A stretch of 5,565 nt of DNA from Tannerellaceae bacterium (GTDB lineage: Bacteria; Bacteroidota; Bacteroidia; Bacteroidales; Tannerellaceae). The stretch spans positions 1-5,565 of the forward strand of contig JAJBTP010000625.1 in NCBI GenBank assembly GCA_020860805.1, in the 5' to 3' direction. The position numbers and the translations under genes were made by a program. Shown here in pieces: positions 1-5,565 of this stretch. Positions within the stretch are counted from its first letter, which is position 1, and the number at the start of each line of letters is the position of its first letter. Under the pieces are notes generated by a model. The model was not told where the DNA came from. It searched no databases and saw only the letters and a list, made by a program, of their open reading frames with translations.

Positions 1-440
1 CTATTGAGCTTTCTGCTACGAATGTCCGGCAGGGAGGAGGTCCTTTTGGTGCGGTGATTGTAAAGGATAATGAAATTATCGCTACCGGGATGAACCGTGT
101 AACGGATTCGTGTGATCCTACTGCCCATGCGGAGGTTAGTGCTATCCGGAATGCGTGTGCAAAGCTTCATACGTTTGATTTGTCGGGTTGTGAAATCTAT
201 ACTTCGTGTGAGCCTTGCCCGATGTGTCTGGGAGCTATTTACTGGGCGCGTCTGGATAAAATGTATTACGGAAATACGAAAACGGATGCTAAGCATATCG
301 GTTTTGACGATTCCTTTATTTATGATGAACTGGAACTGAAGCCCTCAGAACGCAAGCTGCCTTCCGAAGTTCTTTTGCCGGATGAAGCTATTAAGGCTTT
401 TCAGGCGTGGACAGATAAGGGGGATAAAATAGCGTATTGA
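1..440 (+). CDS. guaD: Guanine deaminase (cytidine/deoxycytidylate deaminase fold), 5' end outside window
   Basis: This zinc enzyme should hydrolyse guanine to xanthine and ammonia in the cytoplasm, as part of purine salvage and catabolism. The frame is open from base 3, giving 145 visible residues before TGA at 438-440; Bacillus subtilis GuaD has about 156, so roughly ten N-terminal residues are missing. The GTG at 54 is internal, because conserved sequence (GGGPFGAV) is encoded in frame before it. The zinc and catalytic signature is complete: T-A-H-A-E with His codon 126-128 and Glu codon 132-134, then C-E-P-C-P-M-C with the two zinc cysteines at 216-218 and 225-227. The GFDDSFIY motif (300-323) and the C-terminal Tyr are typical of GuaD rather than tRNA adenosine deaminase TadA, the main alternative. 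It faces the efflux operon convergently and has no evident functional link to it. The family call is firm; substrate is inferred from those motifs. Confidence 0.9.
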   Translation, partial: IELSATNVRQGGGPFGAVIVKDNEIIATGMNRVTDSCDPTAHAEVSAIRNACAKLHTFDLSGCEIYTSCEPCPMCLGAIYWARLDKMYYGNTKTDAKHIGFDDSFIYDELELKPSERKLPSEVLLPDEAIKAFQAWTDKGDKIAY

Positions 441-469
441 ATCTGTATATATATTGATACTAAAGATGT

Positions 470-498
470 GGGGAATTTATCTCCCCTCTCAGAGGGGA
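470..498. repeat. Overlapping G/C inverted repeats in convergent intergenic region
   Basis: Two hairpins share one arm. TCCCCTC (482-488) pairs with GAGGGGA (492-498) around a TCA loop, 7 perfect pairs. GGGGA (470-474) can instead pair with TCCCC (482-486) around a 7-base loop. The two are mutually exclusive. On the plus strand the stronger stem is followed by A-rich rather than T-rich sequence, so it is not a standard intrinsic terminator for guaD. It could still be an mRNA 3'-end structure. The rest of 441-544 is AT-rich (alternating TA near 446-454), with no open frame or promoter that I can support. Confidence 0.45.
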
Positions 499-503
499 AA
501 ATC

Positions 504-537
504 AAAAAAAATCAGCCTTTTACAATCTTTTGGCCAA
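504..537 (-). terminator. Possible intrinsic terminator of the efflux operon
   Basis: Read on the minus strand, just after the stop of the outer-membrane channel gene, TTGGCC (537-532) can pair with GGCTGA (517-512) using two G-T wobbles. The loop is 14 bases, and a run of eight T (511-504) follows directly. Position and T-run suit a terminator, but the stem is short and the loop large, so the call is weak. The same stretch contains the perfect 12-base palindrome TTTTGGCCAAAA (528-539). Confidence 0.35.
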
Positions 538-544
538 AACTGGA

Positions 545-1888
545 TTACAAATCCCCTTCAATCAGGCATACGTCTCCCGGATTCGAAAAATAGTTGTCAA
601 TCGCCGGTTGGAGCCCCCCCCAATACGGTCCGTTGTAGTCGTTGCTGCCGCCGCCCAGTGCGGTGTATAGATTAATGATGGCCTGCATGCGGTCGAAAAG
701 GTCGTTTACTTCGGTTAGTTGGGCGTTGAGCAGGGATTGTTGTGCGGTCAGGATTTCCAGATAGGTGGAGGAGCCTGCCCGGAAGAGTGCCTGGGTGTAT
801 TGTACGGCCTTTTCGAGGTTGTCTATCTGGGAACGGTCTTCCAGCATCCGGCTATCGGCTGCTTCGTATTGATAGAGAGCGTCACTGACTTCTTTCCCTG
901 CCTGTAGAAGGCTTTGCTGGAAATTTATCTGTGCTTCCTGTTGTTGAACTTCGGCAATACGCAGGTTGGCCAGGTTGTTTCCCCGGTTGAAGATGGGTTG
1001 GGTAAGATTAGCTACGGCTGACAGAATCAGTTTACCGGGATTGAGTACGGCTGTTCCGGCGGCATTGGTCCATCCGGCATTTCCACTGATAGTGAGTTGC
1101 GGATAGAAGGCGGTCCGTGCCTGGTTGGTATTATAGAAGGCTGTGGCCAGTTGCATTTCCGCATACTGTATATCCGGACGGTTGGCCAGGAGTTGTACGG
1201 GCACTCCGGCACGCAGGTATTCCGGCAGGTATTGGGCTTCCAGTTTATTGCGCTCAATTTGTTGGGGTGGATGCCCAATCAGAACAGCCAGTGTATTTTC
1301 TGTTTCCCGTACCTGTTGTTGCAGGGTGAACAGGGAGGCTTCTACCTGGTGGGTATTGGCCCGGCTTTGTACGATAGCAGCTTCGTTGGTCATACCCGCC
1401 TCTTTCATGGCTTCCAGTACCCGTATGTTTTCCCACCAGAGCAGGAGGGTGGATTGGGTAATACTGACCTGCTGGTCCAGCATCAATAGGGTATAATATA
1501 GATTGGCGATATTTGTGATAAGGGAGGATTGTACCATCCGGCGGTAGGCTTCGCTTTGCAGGAGGGAAGTATATGAACCCCGGCTGGCATTTAGCAGGCG
1601 TCCGGAGATATCCAGCTCCCAACTGGAAACCAGCGGTAGCTGGTAGGTTTGGGTGGCTTTACTATGGTCGTAACTGCTGACGGTTCCTTCCGGCGAAATG
1701 GCTAAAGAGGGAAGGAATGCCAGCCTGGAGGCCATGAGACTGGCCTGCGCGGCTTCGACCTGTAGCCGGGCGGTTTGTAAATCCGAATTATTGCGCAATC
1801 CGGTTTCTATGAGGTGCCGTAGTTTATCATCCTGGAATAAATCCCGCCAGTTGAGTTGCCCGATGTGGAGGGTATCACTTAGCAGGGT
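545..1888 (-). CDS. Main body of the efflux lipoprotein (two TolC/OEP repeats), lacking its signal
   Basis: Part of the broken channel gene: about 447 residues continuous with the family from T-L-L-S-D onward. It contains the Q-L-N-W-R-D-L-F motif that begins the mature domain, then two outer-membrane efflux repeats, each a beta-strand segment plus long Ala/Gln/Leu-rich helices. Recognisable motifs are W-E-L-D-I-S-G-R-L in the first repeat, L-L-A-N-R-P-D-I near the middle, S-G-N-A-G-W-T-N, and Y-L-E-I-L-T-A-Q-Q-S-L-L near the end. The frame has no ATG near its beginning. The first candidate start is TTG at 1798, which would remove the signal and about 30 more residues, so this piece alone should not reach the outer membrane. 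The unusual C-terminal tail is encoded across a G8 run (621-614). Confidence 0.75.
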   Translation of the reverse strand, partial: TLLSDTLHIGQLNWRDLFQDDKLRHLIETGLRNNSDLQTARLQVEAAQASLMASRLAFLPSLAISPEGTVSSYDHSKATQTYQLPLVSSWELDISGRLLNASRGSYTSLLQSEAYRRMVQSSLITNIANLYYTLLMLDQQVSITQSTLLLWWENIRVLEAMKEAGMTNEAAIVQSRANTHQVEASLFTLQQQVRETENTLAVLIGHPPQQIERNKLEAQYLPEYLRAGVPVQLLANRPDIQYAEMQLATAFYNTNQARTAFYPQLTISGNAGWTNAAGTAVLNPGKLILSAVANLTQPIFNRGNNLANLRIAEVQQQEAQINFQQSLLQAGKEVSDALYQYEAADSRMLEDRSQIDNLEKAVQYTQALFRAGSSTYLEILTAQQSLLNAQLTEVNDLFDRMQAIINLYTALGGGSNDYNGPYWGGLQPAIDNYFSNPGDVCLIEGDL

Positions 1889-2034
1889 ATATCTACCGGT
1901 GAATAAGGGTCGCGGTAGAGTCCGGTGGTATTCATTTCCGGACGCTCATAGGTTCTGTATACATTGCAACCTGCCAGACTGCAAAGTGACAGGCTGATAA
2001 ATATCATTTGTTTTGTCAGGCTTTTGGTTGTCAT
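1879..2034 (-). CDS. N-terminal fragment of the efflux lipoprotein: lipoprotein signal peptide, ends early
   Basis: Part of the broken channel gene: 51 residues, the last three (I-P-C) out of the original frame. It has a lysine-containing N-terminus (K4, K8), a hydrophobic stretch at about residues 10-21, and the lipobox L-A-G-C with Cys23 (codon 1968-1966) as the predicted lipidation site. The following Y-E-R-P stretch is typical of OprM/NodT relatives. If translated as written, the product would be a short secreted lipopeptide with no channel domain. The frame is open upstream to 2316, but that part overlaps the permease gene and is not protein-like, so ATG 2034 is chosen. Confidence 0.6.
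   Translation of the reverse strand: MTTKSLTKQMIFISLSLCSLAGCNVYRTYERPEMNTTGLYRDPYSPVDIPC
1888..1893 (-). other. Frameshift site in the outer-membrane channel gene
   Basis: On the minus strand the bases are GATATA. The upstream frame (…S-P-V-D) reads into I-P-C and TAA, while one base back the reading is T-L-L-S-D-T-L-H-I-G, continuing the family. There is no slippery heptamer, so programmed frameshifting is unlikely here. Confidence 0.75.
2031..2034 (-). promoter_or_regulatory. ATGA stop/start overlap coupling permease and channel genes
   Basis: TGA of the permease (2033-2031) and ATG of the channel gene (2034-2032) share bases. This arrangement usually means terminating ribosomes restart on the next gene, giving matched amounts of the two subunits. 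With the permease frame broken about 2.2 kb upstream, few ribosomes should reach this point, so the break may also reduce channel synthesis (inference). Confidence 0.7.
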
Positions 2035-4250
2035 ACGGATTTTGTTTTTGGTTTGGTTGTTTCTGTAGCCGGTTTGGTGGGTACCGGTTTTATCTTTTCC
2101 TGCAGATACTGGAATACGACGTAGAAGACGGGCACAATAAAGATTTGGAATATCATCCCGAAGAACATACCTCCGATGGCTCCTGTTCCGAGGGTACGGT
2201 TTCCGTTCGCTCCTACACCGTGTGCCAGCATCAGAGGTAATAGTCCGATAACCAATGCCAGGGAAGTCATCAGGATAGGACGCAAACGGGCTTCGGCTCC
2301 TCCGATGGCCGACCATACGATGCTCATCCCACTTTGCCGCCGCTCAATGGCAAATTCGACTATCAGGATGGCATTTTTGGCTAACAGGCCGATAAGCATA
2401 ATCAGGGAGATTTGCAGGTATATGTTGTTCTCTACACCCATGATAGTAGCCAGTATAAAACTTCCGGCTAATCCGAAAGGAACGGACAGGATGACTGCCA
2501 ACGGTAGGATATAACTTTCGTATTGTGCGCTTAATAACAGATAAACGAACAGGATACATAAGATGAAGATGGAAGTGGTATTACTGCCTGTACTTTCTTC
2601 ATCGCGGGTAATTCCTGAAAATTCATATCCATATCCTGACGGAAGACTTTCGGCTGCGGTTTCGCGGATGGCTTTAATAGCGTCTCCTGAACTGTATCCG
2701 TTGCCGGGGGTTCCGGTTACGGCGATGGCGGTAAAGAGGTTGAAGCGGTTGATGTTTTGTGGTCCGTATACTTTCGTTAATGTAATGAACTGACTGATAG
2801 GTGCCATCTCGGTTCCGTTTCTCACATATATGTTATTGAGTGTTTCGGGGCTTACCCGGTAGCGGCTGTCGGCTTGTATCATAACCCGGTATAATTTCCC
2901 GAAACGGTTGAAGTTGGAGGCGTATAATCCTCCGTAGTATCCCTGTAAGGTAGTCAGGATATCACTGGGTTGAATACCAGCTTTCATACAGGCTGCCACA
3001 TCAATATCAATCATATATTGTGGAAAGTTGGGATTGAAAGAGGTCTGGGCTGTACCTATTTCCGGCCGCTGGGATAATTGTGCCAGGAAGGTTTGTGCTG
3101 TTTCGTAAAACGTATTCAAATCACCACCAGTACGGTCCTGTAAGTCAAACTCCACTCCATTCGTCAGACTAAATCCCGGAATCATTGGTGAGGAGAAGAT
3201 GAGTATCCGGGCACTGTTGATGATTTGGGTTTTGCCATACAACCGGCCTATGACGCTGTTTACATCTTCGCCTTTGCCTTTGCGGTCGTCCCATTCTTTG
3301 AGTTTACATATAAAAGTTCCGTACGAACTACCGTTTCCGGCAATAAGACTCATCCCGATGACACTGGTACGGCTTTGCAGGGCTTCTTCGGATACCAGGA
3401 TGGTATCTATCTGTGCCATGACCCGGCTGGTTTCTTCCAGAGAGGTGGCCGGGGGGAGTTTGACGGTGACAAAGAAGGTTCCCGTATCTTCATTCGGTAC
3501 TAATCCGGTTGGGGTATTTTTCATTAGGAATACTAATACCAGTGACATGATAACTAATACACCAAAGGGTATCCATTTATGGGCAAAGAGATAAACGACT
3601 CCCCGTTTATAACGTGCCTGGAGTTTTTGATAGTTCCGGTTGAACCCTTCATGGAAACGGCTGATAAAAGTTGATTTCTTTTCTTTTTCTTTGTCATGGG
3701 GTTTCAGGAATAACGCACAGAGTGCCGGACTGAGCGTCAGGGCATTCGGGGCGGATATACCGATAGCGGAAGCCATGGTTATACCAAACTGGGTATAAAA
3801 CACTCCGGAGGTTCCTCCCATGAAACTAACCGGTATGAATACGGCCATCATAACCAGGGTGATGGATATAATTGCGCCGGATATTTCGTTCATAGCATCC
3901 AGGGCTGCCTGTAGGGCGGAGTCGTATCCCTGATCCAGTTTGGCATGGACTGCTTCGACTACCACAATGGCGTCATCCACTACTATGGCAATGGCCAGGA
4001 TTAAGGCACATAGGGTAAGCAGGTTCAGACTAAACCCGATAATGTATAGGATGAACAGGGCTCCGATAAGGGCTACCGGAATAGCAATAGCCGGTATCAG
4101 GGTGGAGCGTAAATCCTGTAGGAATATATATACAACAATAAATACCAACAGGAAGGCTTCGAGTAATGTTTTGATTACTTCATGGATAGAAGCATACAGG
4201 AAGTCGTTGGCATTTATGAGGATTTCATAGTCTATCCCCGGAGGGAAATC
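2031..4250 (-). CDS. C-terminal fragment of the RND permease (helices 2-12 with proton relay)
   Basis: Part of the broken permease gene, in frame from D-F-P-P at 4250. No ATG stands near the beginning; the first possible start is TTG at 4148, inside helix 2. It carries helices 2-6, with I-V-V-D-D-A-I-V-V-V-E in helix 4 (Asp codons 3977-3975 and 3974-3972). The second periplasmic loop with its porter and docking subdomains follows (G-Y-Y-G-G-L-Y-A-S-N-F is typical of Bacteroidota pumps). Helices 7-12 come last, with L-L-A-K-N-A-I-L-I-V-E-F in helix 10 (Lys codon 2378-2376) and R-P-I-L-M-T-S in helix 11. A Lys/Thr/Pro-rich tail ends the protein. Its TGA overlaps the ATG of the channel gene. An odd Pro lies in predicted helix 6 (codon 3749-3747). 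Confidence 0.8.
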   Translation of the reverse strand, partial: DFPPGIDYEILINANDFLYASIHEVIKTLLEAFLLVFIVVYIFLQDLRSTLIPAIAIPVALIGALFILYIIGFSLNLLTLCALILAIAIVVDDAIVVVEAVHAKLDQGYDSALQAALDAMNEISGAIISITLVMMAVFIPVSFMGGTSGVFYTQFGITMASAIGISAPNALTLSPALCALFLKPHDKEKEKKSTFISRFHEGFNRNYQKLQARYKRGVVYLFAHKWIPFGVLVIMSLVLVFLMKNTPTGLVPNEDTGTFFVTVKLPPATSLEETSRVMAQIDTILVSEEALQSRTSVIGMSLIAGNGSSYGTFICKLKEWDDRKGKGEDVNSVIGRLYGKTQIINSARILIFSSPMIPGFSLTNGVEFDLQDRTGGDLNTFYETAQTFLAQLSQRPEIGTAQTSFNPNFPQYMIDIDVAACMKAGIQPSDILTTLQGYYGGLYASNFNRFGKLYRVMIQADSRYRVSPETLNNIYVRNGTEMAPISQFITLTKVYGPQNINRFNLFTAIAVTGTPGNGYSSGDAIKAIRETAAESLPSGYGYEFSGITRDEESTGSNTTSIFILCILFVYLLLSAQYESYILPLAVILSVPFGLAGSFILATIMGVENNIYLQISLIMLIGLLAKNAILIVEFAIERRQSGMSIVWSAIGGAEARLRPILMTSLALVIGLLPLMLAHGVGANGNRTLGTGAIGGMFFGMIFQIFIVPVFYVVFQYLQEKIKPVPTKPATETTKPKTKSV

Positions 4251-5191
4251 TTTTTGGCTTCTTCCAGGGCCGCATTGACATTATTAATTACCTGTGTTGC
4301 ATTGGAACCGGCTGTCTGGAATACGGCTACAGCAATGGCCGGATGTCCGTTGGACTCACTGGATATCTGGTAGCTTAATCCTCCGAGTTCAATCCGGGCA
4401 ATATCGCCTAAACGCAGGATTTCTCCGTCTTCGGTGGCACGGATGATGATGTTTTCAAATTGTTCGGTATCCTGTAACCGGCCTCTGTATTTCATGGTAT
4501 ACTGGAAGGTCTGATCGCCATTTTCACCGAACATACCGGGGGCTGCTTCTATGTTTTGTTGCGCCAGTGCGGCTGTTACATCGGAGGGTATTAATTTGTA
4601 TTGTGCCATGATATCCGGTTGCAGCCAGATACGCATTGAATAGTCATGAGAACCCCATGCAGAAGCGTCTCCTACGCCGTTCACACGCAGAATTTGTGGC
4701 AATAGATTGATTTCTGCGTAGTTTTGAAGAAAGACTTCGTCATACTGATCGTCCGAACTATAAATGGTAAATACTTCCAGAATACTGGTTTGCCGTTTAC
4801 TGGTGATGACTCCTACCTGTACGACTTCGGCCGGAAGTAATCCCTGTGCTTTGGATGCCCGGTTTTGTACGTCTACAGCCGCCAAATCCGGATTGGTTCC
4901 CGGTTTGAAATAGACGGTAATACTGGCACTTCCTGTATTGGAGGCCGTAGAGGTTATGTAGGTCATATTTTCGGCTCCGTTTATCTGTTCTTCCAAAGGT
5001 GCAATCACACTATTTAGAATGGTTTGTGCGTCGGCTCCTGTATAGGATGTACTTACTTGAATGGTAGGAGGTGAGATATCCGGGTATTGGGTGATGGGTA
5101 ACTGGGTAAGCCCCAGAATACCTAATATGACAATCACAATGGATATAACTGTGGATAATACAGGACGTTTGATAAATCGTTCGAATGTCAT
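4232..5191 (-). CDS. N-terminal fragment of the RND permease
   Basis: Part of the broken permease gene: 319 residues, of which the last five are out of the original frame. It covers transmembrane helix 1 (about residues 10-29, followed by L-P-I-T-Q-Y-P-D-I-S-P-P), then the porter subdomains PN1 and PN2 of the first periplasmic loop, ending before helix 2. Family motifs include S-Y-T-G-A-D-A-Q-T near residue 50, P-L-E-E-Q-I-N-G near 65-72, and the G-V-G-D stretch near residue 170. Translated alone it would be a single-span protein with a truncated periplasmic domain, unable to pump because the proton-relay helices are absent. Confidence 0.8.
   Translation of the reverse strand: MTFERFIKRPVLSTVISIVIVILGILGLTQLPITQYPDISPPTIQVSTSYTGADAQTILNSVIAPLEEQINGAENMTYITSTASNTGSASITVYFKPGTNPDLAAVDVQNRASKAQGLLPAEVVQVGVITSKRQTSILEVFTIYSSDDQYDEVFLQNYAEINLLPQILRVNGVGDASAWGSHDYSMRIWLQPDIMAQYKLIPSDVTAALAQQNIEAAPGMFGENGDQTFQYTMKYRGRLQDTEQFENIIIRATEDGEILRLGDIARIELGGLSYQISSESNGHPAIAVAVFQTAGSNATQVINNVNAALEEAKKISLRG
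4251..4255 (-). other. Frameshift site (A5 tract) in the RND permease gene
   Basis: On the minus strand the codons read GCC AAA AAG ATT. The family sequence needs AAA AAA GAT, so one A is missing from a run of six. Reading as written, TAG follows five codons later at 4234-4232. The heptamer C-AAA-AAG is related to the dnaX-type -1 slippery sequence A-AAA-AAG, but its first base is wrong for clean re-pairing. Confidence 0.85.
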
Positions 5192-5203
5192 AACCGCTGT
5201 TGT

Positions 5204-5565
5204 TTAATTACTTTTTTCTTCCTGTTTTATATCCTGTTGTGCGCCGGCTGCCATTTGTTTCAGTCTGGCCTCTGCCTGTTCCGGTGTAATGGGTTTGATA
5301 TGGGTACCATCCCGTAAAGTTCCCACTCCATCGGATACAATCCGGTCGCCTGCTTTTAAGCCTTGTGTAACTACATAATCTTTACCGTTGTCGAGGTCAT
5401 AAATCTCAATCTGGTTACTTTTTACGGTGGAACTATCTGTTACCAGGTAGACAAACTTTTTATCCTGTATTTCATAGGTGGCTTTTTGAGGAATCACAAT
5501 GGCATCCTGTATGTTGTGAGGAATTAACAGGACTCCTGTCCCTCCACTGCGTAACATGCGTGTAT
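5204..5565 (-). CDS. RND efflux periplasmic adaptor (membrane fusion protein, AcrA/MexA-like), C-terminal part
   Basis: The adaptor joins the permease to the outer-membrane channel in the periplasm and is normally an inner-membrane-anchored lipoprotein. Only the last 119 residues before TAA (5206-5204) are visible; the frame is open to the window edge, so the ATG at 5557 is internal. The visible part begins near the end of the beta-barrel domain (L-R-S-G-G-T-G-V-L-L-I-P). It goes on through the membrane-proximal domain: V-I-P-Q-K-A, then Y-E-I-Q-D-K-K-F-V-Y-L-V, then the G-L-K-A-G-D-R-I-V-S-D-G-V motif found in HlyD/AcrA relatives. A charged, Gln/Glu/Lys/Ala-rich, probably helical tail of about 25 residues ends it. 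The frame is intact here, unlike the next two genes. It is first of the three visible pump genes; the promoter lies outside the window. Confidence 0.88.
   Translation of the reverse strand, partial: TRMLRSGGTGVLLIPHNIQDAIVIPQKATYEIQDKKFVYLVTDSSTVKSNQIEIYDLDNGKDYVVTQGLKAGDRIVSDGVGTLRDGTHIKPITPEQAEARLKQMAAGAQQDIKQEEKSN

Larger units (their letters stand above)
545..2034 (-). pseudogene. Outer-membrane efflux lipoprotein, TolC/OprM (NodT) family, frameshifted
   Basis: This is the third gene of the efflux operon and would encode the trimeric outer-membrane channel that docks on the adaptor and permease. The start is ATG at 2034-2032, overlapping the permease stop as ATGA, which suggests translational coupling. 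The N-terminal frame runs to TAA at 1881-1879; the rest of the protein continues in another frame from about 1888 to TAA at 547-545. Joining the frames gives about 495 residues, slightly longer than the usual 450-480 because of a 33-residue tail after the L-G-G-G motif. The break is repaired by one added base, for example a second T giving P-V-D-Y-T-L-L-S-D, or by removing one TA unit, giving P-V-D-T-L-L-S-D. I cannot tell which is ancestral. The rest of the sequence shows no sign of decay, so a recent mutation or a sequencing error are both possible. Confidence 0.8.
2031..5191 (-). pseudogene. RND efflux permease, HAE1 (AcrB/MexB/BmeB-like) family, frameshifted
   Basis: This is the inner-membrane pump subunit, a trimeric proton/drug antiporter in this family. 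The ATG at 5191-5189 lies 12 bases after the adaptor stop and begins M-T-F-E-R-F-I-K-R-P, the standard HAE1 N-terminus. The first frame carries 314 family residues, then shifts at an A5 run (4255-4251) to I-S-L-R-G and TAG at 4234-4232. The original frame resumes at 4250 (D-F-P-P-G-I-D-Y) and runs to TGA at 2033-2031. Restoring A6 gives K-K-D-F-P-P and a protein of about 1053 residues, against 1049 for E. coli AcrB. Reconstructed Asp406, Asp407, Lys939 and Thr976 match the AcrB proton relay (D407, D408, K940, T978). The rest of the gene has no stops, so the break is recent, reversible or artefactual. Confidence 0.85.

Noticed and set aside
54..440. GTG at 54 as the start of the deaminase
   Set aside because: Conserved in-frame residues, including the G-G-P-F-G motif, are encoded before it to the window edge, so the true start lies upstream of the window.
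482..498. Seven-pair hairpin as a standard terminator for guaD
   Set aside because: An A-rich run, not a T-run, follows it on the plus strand; on the minus strand the T-runs precede it.
1097..1489. Plus-strand open frames of 60-130 codons opposite the channel and permease genes
   Set aside because: They are antisense shadows of well-conserved efflux genes and show no recognisable domain, start context or arrangement of their own.
545..1798. TTG at 1798 as a genuine start of a separate channel gene
   Set aside because: The same frame encodes conserved family sequence (Q-L-N-W-R-D-L-F) before this codon, and the product would have no signal peptide.
1879..2316. 145-residue minus-strand frame as one gene
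   Set aside because: Its first 94 codons overlap the conserved permease 3' end and are Arg/Pro/Ser-rich out-of-frame sequence. Only the part from ATG 2034 is real.
2031..4148. TTG at 4148 as a genuine start of a separate permease gene
   Set aside because: It lies within transmembrane helix 2, and conserved sequence is encoded upstream in the same frame back to 4250.
1..5565. A novel defence, mobile or RNA-based system
   Set aside because: The whole window is accounted for by a deaminase, a 104-base spacer and a three-gene RND efflux operon. I found no repeat arrays, integrase or transposase remnants, attachment sites or structured RNA beyond the spacer hairpins.

Overview
The window reads as a stretch of chromosome from a member of the Bacteroidota, most likely a gut-type Bacteroidales (Bacteroides/Parabacteroides-like). 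The reasons are protein-level: the efflux proteins resemble the AcrAB/OprM-type (Bme-like) pumps of that group, base composition is moderate, and the gene starts lack clear Shine-Dalgarno sequences. Genus and species cannot be settled from the sequence.

Layout: (1) Bases 1-440, plus strand, hold the 3' nine-tenths of a guanine deaminase gene (guaD) whose start lies before the window. (2) Bases 441-544 are a short convergent intergenic region with inverted repeats and a possible terminator for the minus-strand operon. (3) Bases 545-5565, minus strand, hold a tripartite RND multidrug-type efflux operon read right to left: the end of the periplasmic adaptor (5565-5204), the inner-membrane RND permease (5191-2031) and the outer-membrane TolC/OprM-type lipoprotein channel (2034-545). 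Adaptor and permease are 12 bases apart; permease and channel overlap by 4 bases (ATGA).

The main oddity is that two of the three pump genes are broken by frameshifts. The permease frame changes at an A5 tract (4255-4251 on the minus strand) and hits TAG at 4234-4232. One restored A gives a continuous protein of about 1053 residues with the proton-relay residues at AcrB-like positions. The channel gene changes frame near 1893-1888 and hits TAA at 1881-1879, which separates its lipoprotein signal from the rest. Both breaks are of the same sense: each is repaired by adding one base. The remaining sequence of both genes is well preserved, so the breaks are either very recent mutations, reversible variation, or sequencing/assembly errors. 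A G8 tract near the channel's 3' end and a proline inside a predicted permease helix are additional points to check.

If intact, the three proteins would form one envelope-spanning pump: the permease takes substrate from the periplasm or inner membrane using the proton gradient, the adaptor bridges, and the channel exports across the outer membrane. As written, the locus would not make a complete pump. I saw no RNA gene, CRISPR array, insertion sequence or novel system here.
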